Positions 5,210 to 7,730 of a stretch of 7,730 bases of DNA are shown in pieces. Each line of letters starts with the position of its first letter. Positions within the stretch are counted from its first letter, which is position 1. The position numbers and the translations under genes were made by a program. The notes beneath the pieces are model-generated. The model saw nothing but the letters and a program-made list of their open reading frames with translations, was not told the DNA's origin and did no database searches. Source of the stretch: Planctomycetota bacterium (lineage in GTDB: Bacteria > Planctomycetota > Planctomycetia > Pirellulales > Pirellulaceae); assembly GCA_024274855.1 (NCBI GenBank), contig JAJSAJ010000678.1, positions 1 through 7,730 of the forward strand. Direction: 5' to 3'.

Positions 5210-7669
5210 TTAAGGCTGTGTATGTGAGGTTGGTGACGATCCGTTCTTGGGGTTATTCGGATCATTGGCGAACAGGTGCATCGCCTCGGGACAGCCGTAC
5301 ATGGTGGTCGAATAGGTTTTGCCAAGGCCGGGTCGCGACGTTGGGGCGACCAGCAAGCGGTCGAACTTGGCTTTCCAGGCTTTGCGGAGAATCCGAAGCT
5401 GCTCGGCATCGCCGGTCATGGTGACGCTGTTGACCAGCGCCATCATGATCACGCCTGCCTGGCGTCCGGGGCCCGAGCCCGATTTCGGGCAGGAAGTGTA
5501 ACGCCAGCCGCTGAATTGTTCTTCCCACGTATCTCGGTTCATGTGCGTTACGCCGCGCCGCACTGCTTCGGGGATGCGAGGATCGCCCGTCAGTTCATAG
5601 TATTTGCTCAAGCCATTCAATCGAATTGCGCCGATGAACGCTGCTTCTCCCCAGTGTTTGGTTTTGCAATTACAATGGCCCGCGGGGAGTCGATAGCGCC
5701 ACCCGCCCGTCTTGGGATCCTGTTCTGAAAGGGCATCGTCAGCCAGCAGTTTCATTGCCTTCAGATAGCGTTGATCGAAGTTCAGCTCGTACGCGCCCGC
5801 AATGGCCAGCATGGTCCAGCCGTTTACGCGGCCGGAGTGGCTCCCCCCTTTGAACCTGAATTTCCTATCTTCAACGAGCCGCACCAGGTTGGCGCCGATC
5901 TTCTCGACCGTTTGCTTCATCCAAGGGTCGCCGGTCAGAAAATAGTCGTAGACCATGCCCTGGGTCCAAATGTGTCCCAGGTTGTAGGGATCAAGACAGA
6001 GATACGGACGTTTGCTCACGCCAATACCAAGCGACACATATAGTTCACGAATGCGGTCCACCGGATAAAAACCGCTGACGTGCCCAACGCAATGCTCGTG
6101 AACCATCCCGGTCCTGATTGGGTAGCTGGTGTTTTTGCCGACCGTCTTGTGGAAGTACTCGGTCAGTTCCGAGTTGACGAATTGGATCACATCAACCTCG
6201 CTTGTATGCCGCGCGGCGGTATCACCAACGTAGAAGTACCTCGGGTCGCCGGTTCGCGCGAACTGGACCAAAATGTGTTTTGGTGTGTCGTATTCGTGGT
6301 TGCCCCAGTTGCAACCGCGTTCGCCCCACCAGTCACCCCAGTTCATGGCGCCATAGTCACGTTGAAGTTCGATGCTGTTCAGGTAGCCATTGACGAACAA
6401 GTTCTCTGCCCAGCGATCGTAGGATTCCATTGTGGGGCCGCCGGCTGCGGGAATGGGGCCCCAGACGCCCGTGGCGATAGCCTGCCGTGGATCGGCCGCG
6501 GGCACCAGCGGCGCGTTCGCACAGCAGGCAAGTGATGCGCCGTCACCCCGCATGTCCAGCCAGATTCGCCATCGACGCGACTGGCCGGTCCGCAGTCGGT
6601 AGCAGTTGCCATCGAACAGGTATTGATGCTTATACCAAGGTCCCATGTGATCGAAGGTTCCGGGTGAAAACTTGGGAAACAGCCCGATCTTCAGCCCCTG
6701 GGTGTCTGACTCAAGGCTCTTCGGCCATTGCTGCCAGAAGCTACGTACTGCGACGGCTACCGAGCCGGTGCCACTGGTCAGCTCGGCCCATCCCGGAGCT
6801 TTCAGCTTAATGGGTTTATTCGCGTTGAACTGAACGGTCTGGTCATCGATTTGCAGCAGGCGAACGTTGCCTCGGTCTTGGTTCTCCGATCCGCCGCCGA
6901 TGTGAAAGTCTTTCGGCGACGTCCGTGGAATGATTTCAAGTGAGAGTTCGCGGAGTCGATGGACGACGCCGGTTTCCGCGTCGACCAGCAGTTGCGGCTC
7001 CAGAAATACTTTCGAAAGACCGGCGAAGACGGATACGCGGAGCCGGAAACCGAGTAGGCGAGCTCCATCGGGCCTGCGAAAGGCTCCTTGCATAAGCAGC
7101 GTTCCGCGGACAGGGCCGCTCGATTCCACGACACTCGATTCCACGACGCCTCGGCAGCGGCGGCCTTGTTCATCGGTCAGCACGAATTGGACGTCGAATT
7201 GATCGCTGATGTCCAACAACGCGTCGGCTGCCGGCCTGATCCGAATAGTTCCTGTCTGGATGACTCCCTTCCCCTTGTCAATCGTGTTTACCGGCACGGG
7301 TGGCGCCGGCTGGCGCCCATGATCGTTCCAGGTAAGTGTGAACCTCGCTGTGCCATGTGGCGCAGGTGCCGCCTGGAACTCGATGAGGACCCAACGAGCG
7401 CTGTCGTCCTTCCAGCGAGCCAATACGGTTGCCTGGCACGGCACTTTCTCACCAGTTTCGTCGCTCAGAAAGAAACGCGATCCGTGGGGCGCTGAAGCGA
7501 TGGCGAGTGGAACCCCGCCCGCTACCGGTCGTTGCCCGGAGAGCCCGGTCGTATTTCGGACGGTCACTGCGAGTCCCCGGCCGCCTTGGGCCCGAGCCGG
7601 CGCAAAGGTTGGCAAAACCAATGCCAGGACAAGAGCAGACGCGCCGGCCTGTACGGCCAATCGTGACAC
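5210..7669 (-). CDS. Secreted YetA/PcRGLX-like (PL26-type) exo-rhamnogalacturonan lyase-like protein
   Basis: From GTG 7669 the frame encodes 819 residues. A Sec-type signal peptide is clear: hydrophobic core around residues 9-22 and a likely cut after PARA at 27. The mature N-terminus (about 33-240) looks like the RIFT-barrel domain of the PcRGLX/YetA family, including WKDDSARWVLIEF (86-98). A beta-rich middle domain follows (about 250-400). The C-terminal part (about 415-800) looks like an alpha/alpha toroid with aromatic and His-rich motifs: MNWGDWWGERGCNWGN with EYD (442-461), HEHCVGHVSGFYP (524-536), GHIWTQGMVYDYFLTGD (565-581) and GGSHSGRVNGW (608-618). Family members include exo-acting lyases of rhamnogalacturonan I, so cleavage of an acidic polysaccharide is the best guess; substrate and catalytic residues cannot be fixed from sequence. 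No Shine-Dalgarno precedes the GTG, and the frame stays open to the window edge, so a start outside is possible. Confidence 0.8.
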   Translation of the reverse strand: MSRLAVQAGASALVLALVLPTFAPARAQGGRGLAVTVRNTTGLSGQRPVAGGVPLAIASAPHGSRFFLSDETGEKVPCQATVLARWKDDSARWVLIEFQAAPAPHGTARFTLTWNDHGRQPAPPVPVNTIDKGKGVIQTGTIRIRPAADALLDISDQFDVQFVLTDEQGRRCRGVVESSVVESSGPVRGTLLMQGAFRRPDGARLLGFRLRVSVFAGLSKVFLEPQLLVDAETGVVHRLRELSLEIIPRTSPKDFHIGGGSENQDRGNVRLLQIDDQTVQFNANKPIKLKAPGWAELTSGTGSVAVAVRSFWQQWPKSLESDTQGLKIGLFPKFSPGTFDHMGPWYKHQYLFDGNCYRLRTGQSRRWRIWLDMRGDGASLACCANAPLVPAADPRQAIATGVWGPIPAAGGPTMESYDRWAENLFVNGYLNSIELQRDYGAMNWGDWWGERGCNWGNHEYDTPKHILVQFARTGDPRYFYVGDTAARHTSEVDVIQFVNSELTEYFHKTVGKNTSYPIRTGMVHEHCVGHVSGFYPVDRIRELYVSLGIGVSKRPYLCLDPYNLGHIWTQGMVYDYFLTGDPWMKQTVEKIGANLVRLVEDRKFRFKGGSHSGRVNGWTMLAIAGAYELNFDQRYLKAMKLLADDALSEQDPKTGGWRYRLPAGHCNCKTKHWGEAAFIGAIRLNGLSKYYELTGDPRIPEAVRRGVTHMNRDTWEEQFSGWRYTSCPKSGSGPGRQAGVIMMALVNSVTMTGDAEQLRILRKAWKAKFDRLLVAPTSRPGLGKTYSTTMYGCPEAMHLFANDPNNPKNGSSPTSHTQP
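7119..7147 (-). repeat. 15-bp in-frame tandem duplication (VVESS twice)
   Basis: A 14-base sequence, CTCGATTCCACGAC, occurs at 7119-7132 and again at 7134-7147, period 15. In the lyase protein this gives VVESSVVESS at about residues 176-185, probably on a surface loop of the N-terminal domain. The near-identical DNA suggests a recent slippage duplication; the frame is kept. Confidence 0.8.
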
Positions 7670-7730
7670 CGCACCGAAATAATGTCGGATTCGAGTTCGG
7701 TAAGTGACTGGGGCAAGGAAGTTGCGACGA

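Overview
The window looks like chromosomal DNA of a planctomycete, probably of the Pirellulales group. The argument rests on protein families recognised from memory. The main one is a very large secreted protein that joins a methyltransferase-like N-terminus to PQQ-type beta-propeller repeats, an architecture I associate with Planctomycetota. Beside it is a secreted YetA/PcRGLX-like polysaccharide lyase-type protein. Long intergenic stretches rich in stem-loops and dispersed repeats fit the same picture. No database search was possible.

Left edge, plus strand (1-756). An open frame entering from outside the window ends at 364. It is glycine-rich and resembles the C-terminal tail of a large surface or RHS-type protein. 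Thirty bases later a small membrane-protein gene starts at a TTG behind a G-rich Shine-Dalgarno-like run. Its continuous frame holds two membrane segments. A third segment and a basic tail lie in the -1 frame, entered at a T7 run that forms a T-TTT-TTT slippery heptamer. This is either a frameshifted gene or a candidate programmed -1 frameshift. The order, large glycine-rich C-terminus followed by a small membrane protein, recalls toxin/immunity cassettes, but that is only inference.

Intergenic stretch (757-1279). I see no convincing gene. It holds a copy of a dispersed motif, a 7-bp stem-loop, a perfect 9-bp stem-loop and a short 5-bp hairpin just after the beta-propeller gene.

Centre, minus strand (4612 down to 1280). 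This is one gene by homology, split by a single in-frame TAA at 4232-4234. The upstream piece carries the signal peptide and most of a methyltransferase-like fold. The downstream piece carries the family-typical end of that domain and two beta-propeller blocks. Frame and family consensus run unbroken across the stop codon.

Intergenic stretch (4613-5209). It contains a 311-bp element with 72-nt imperfect inverted arms (4820-4891 and 5059-5130), a second copy of the dispersed motif, and a weak candidate terminator.

Right, minus strand (7669 down to 5210). A secreted protein of about 819 residues resembles exo-rhamnogalacturonan lyases (PL26, PcRGLX/YetA-like). Its frame is open to the right edge, so its true start may lie outside. 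The lyase-like gene lies upstream of the beta-propeller gene on the same strand. The 597-bp repeat-filled gap argues against a simple operon, although both products appear exported and could take part in cell-envelope or carbohydrate processing.
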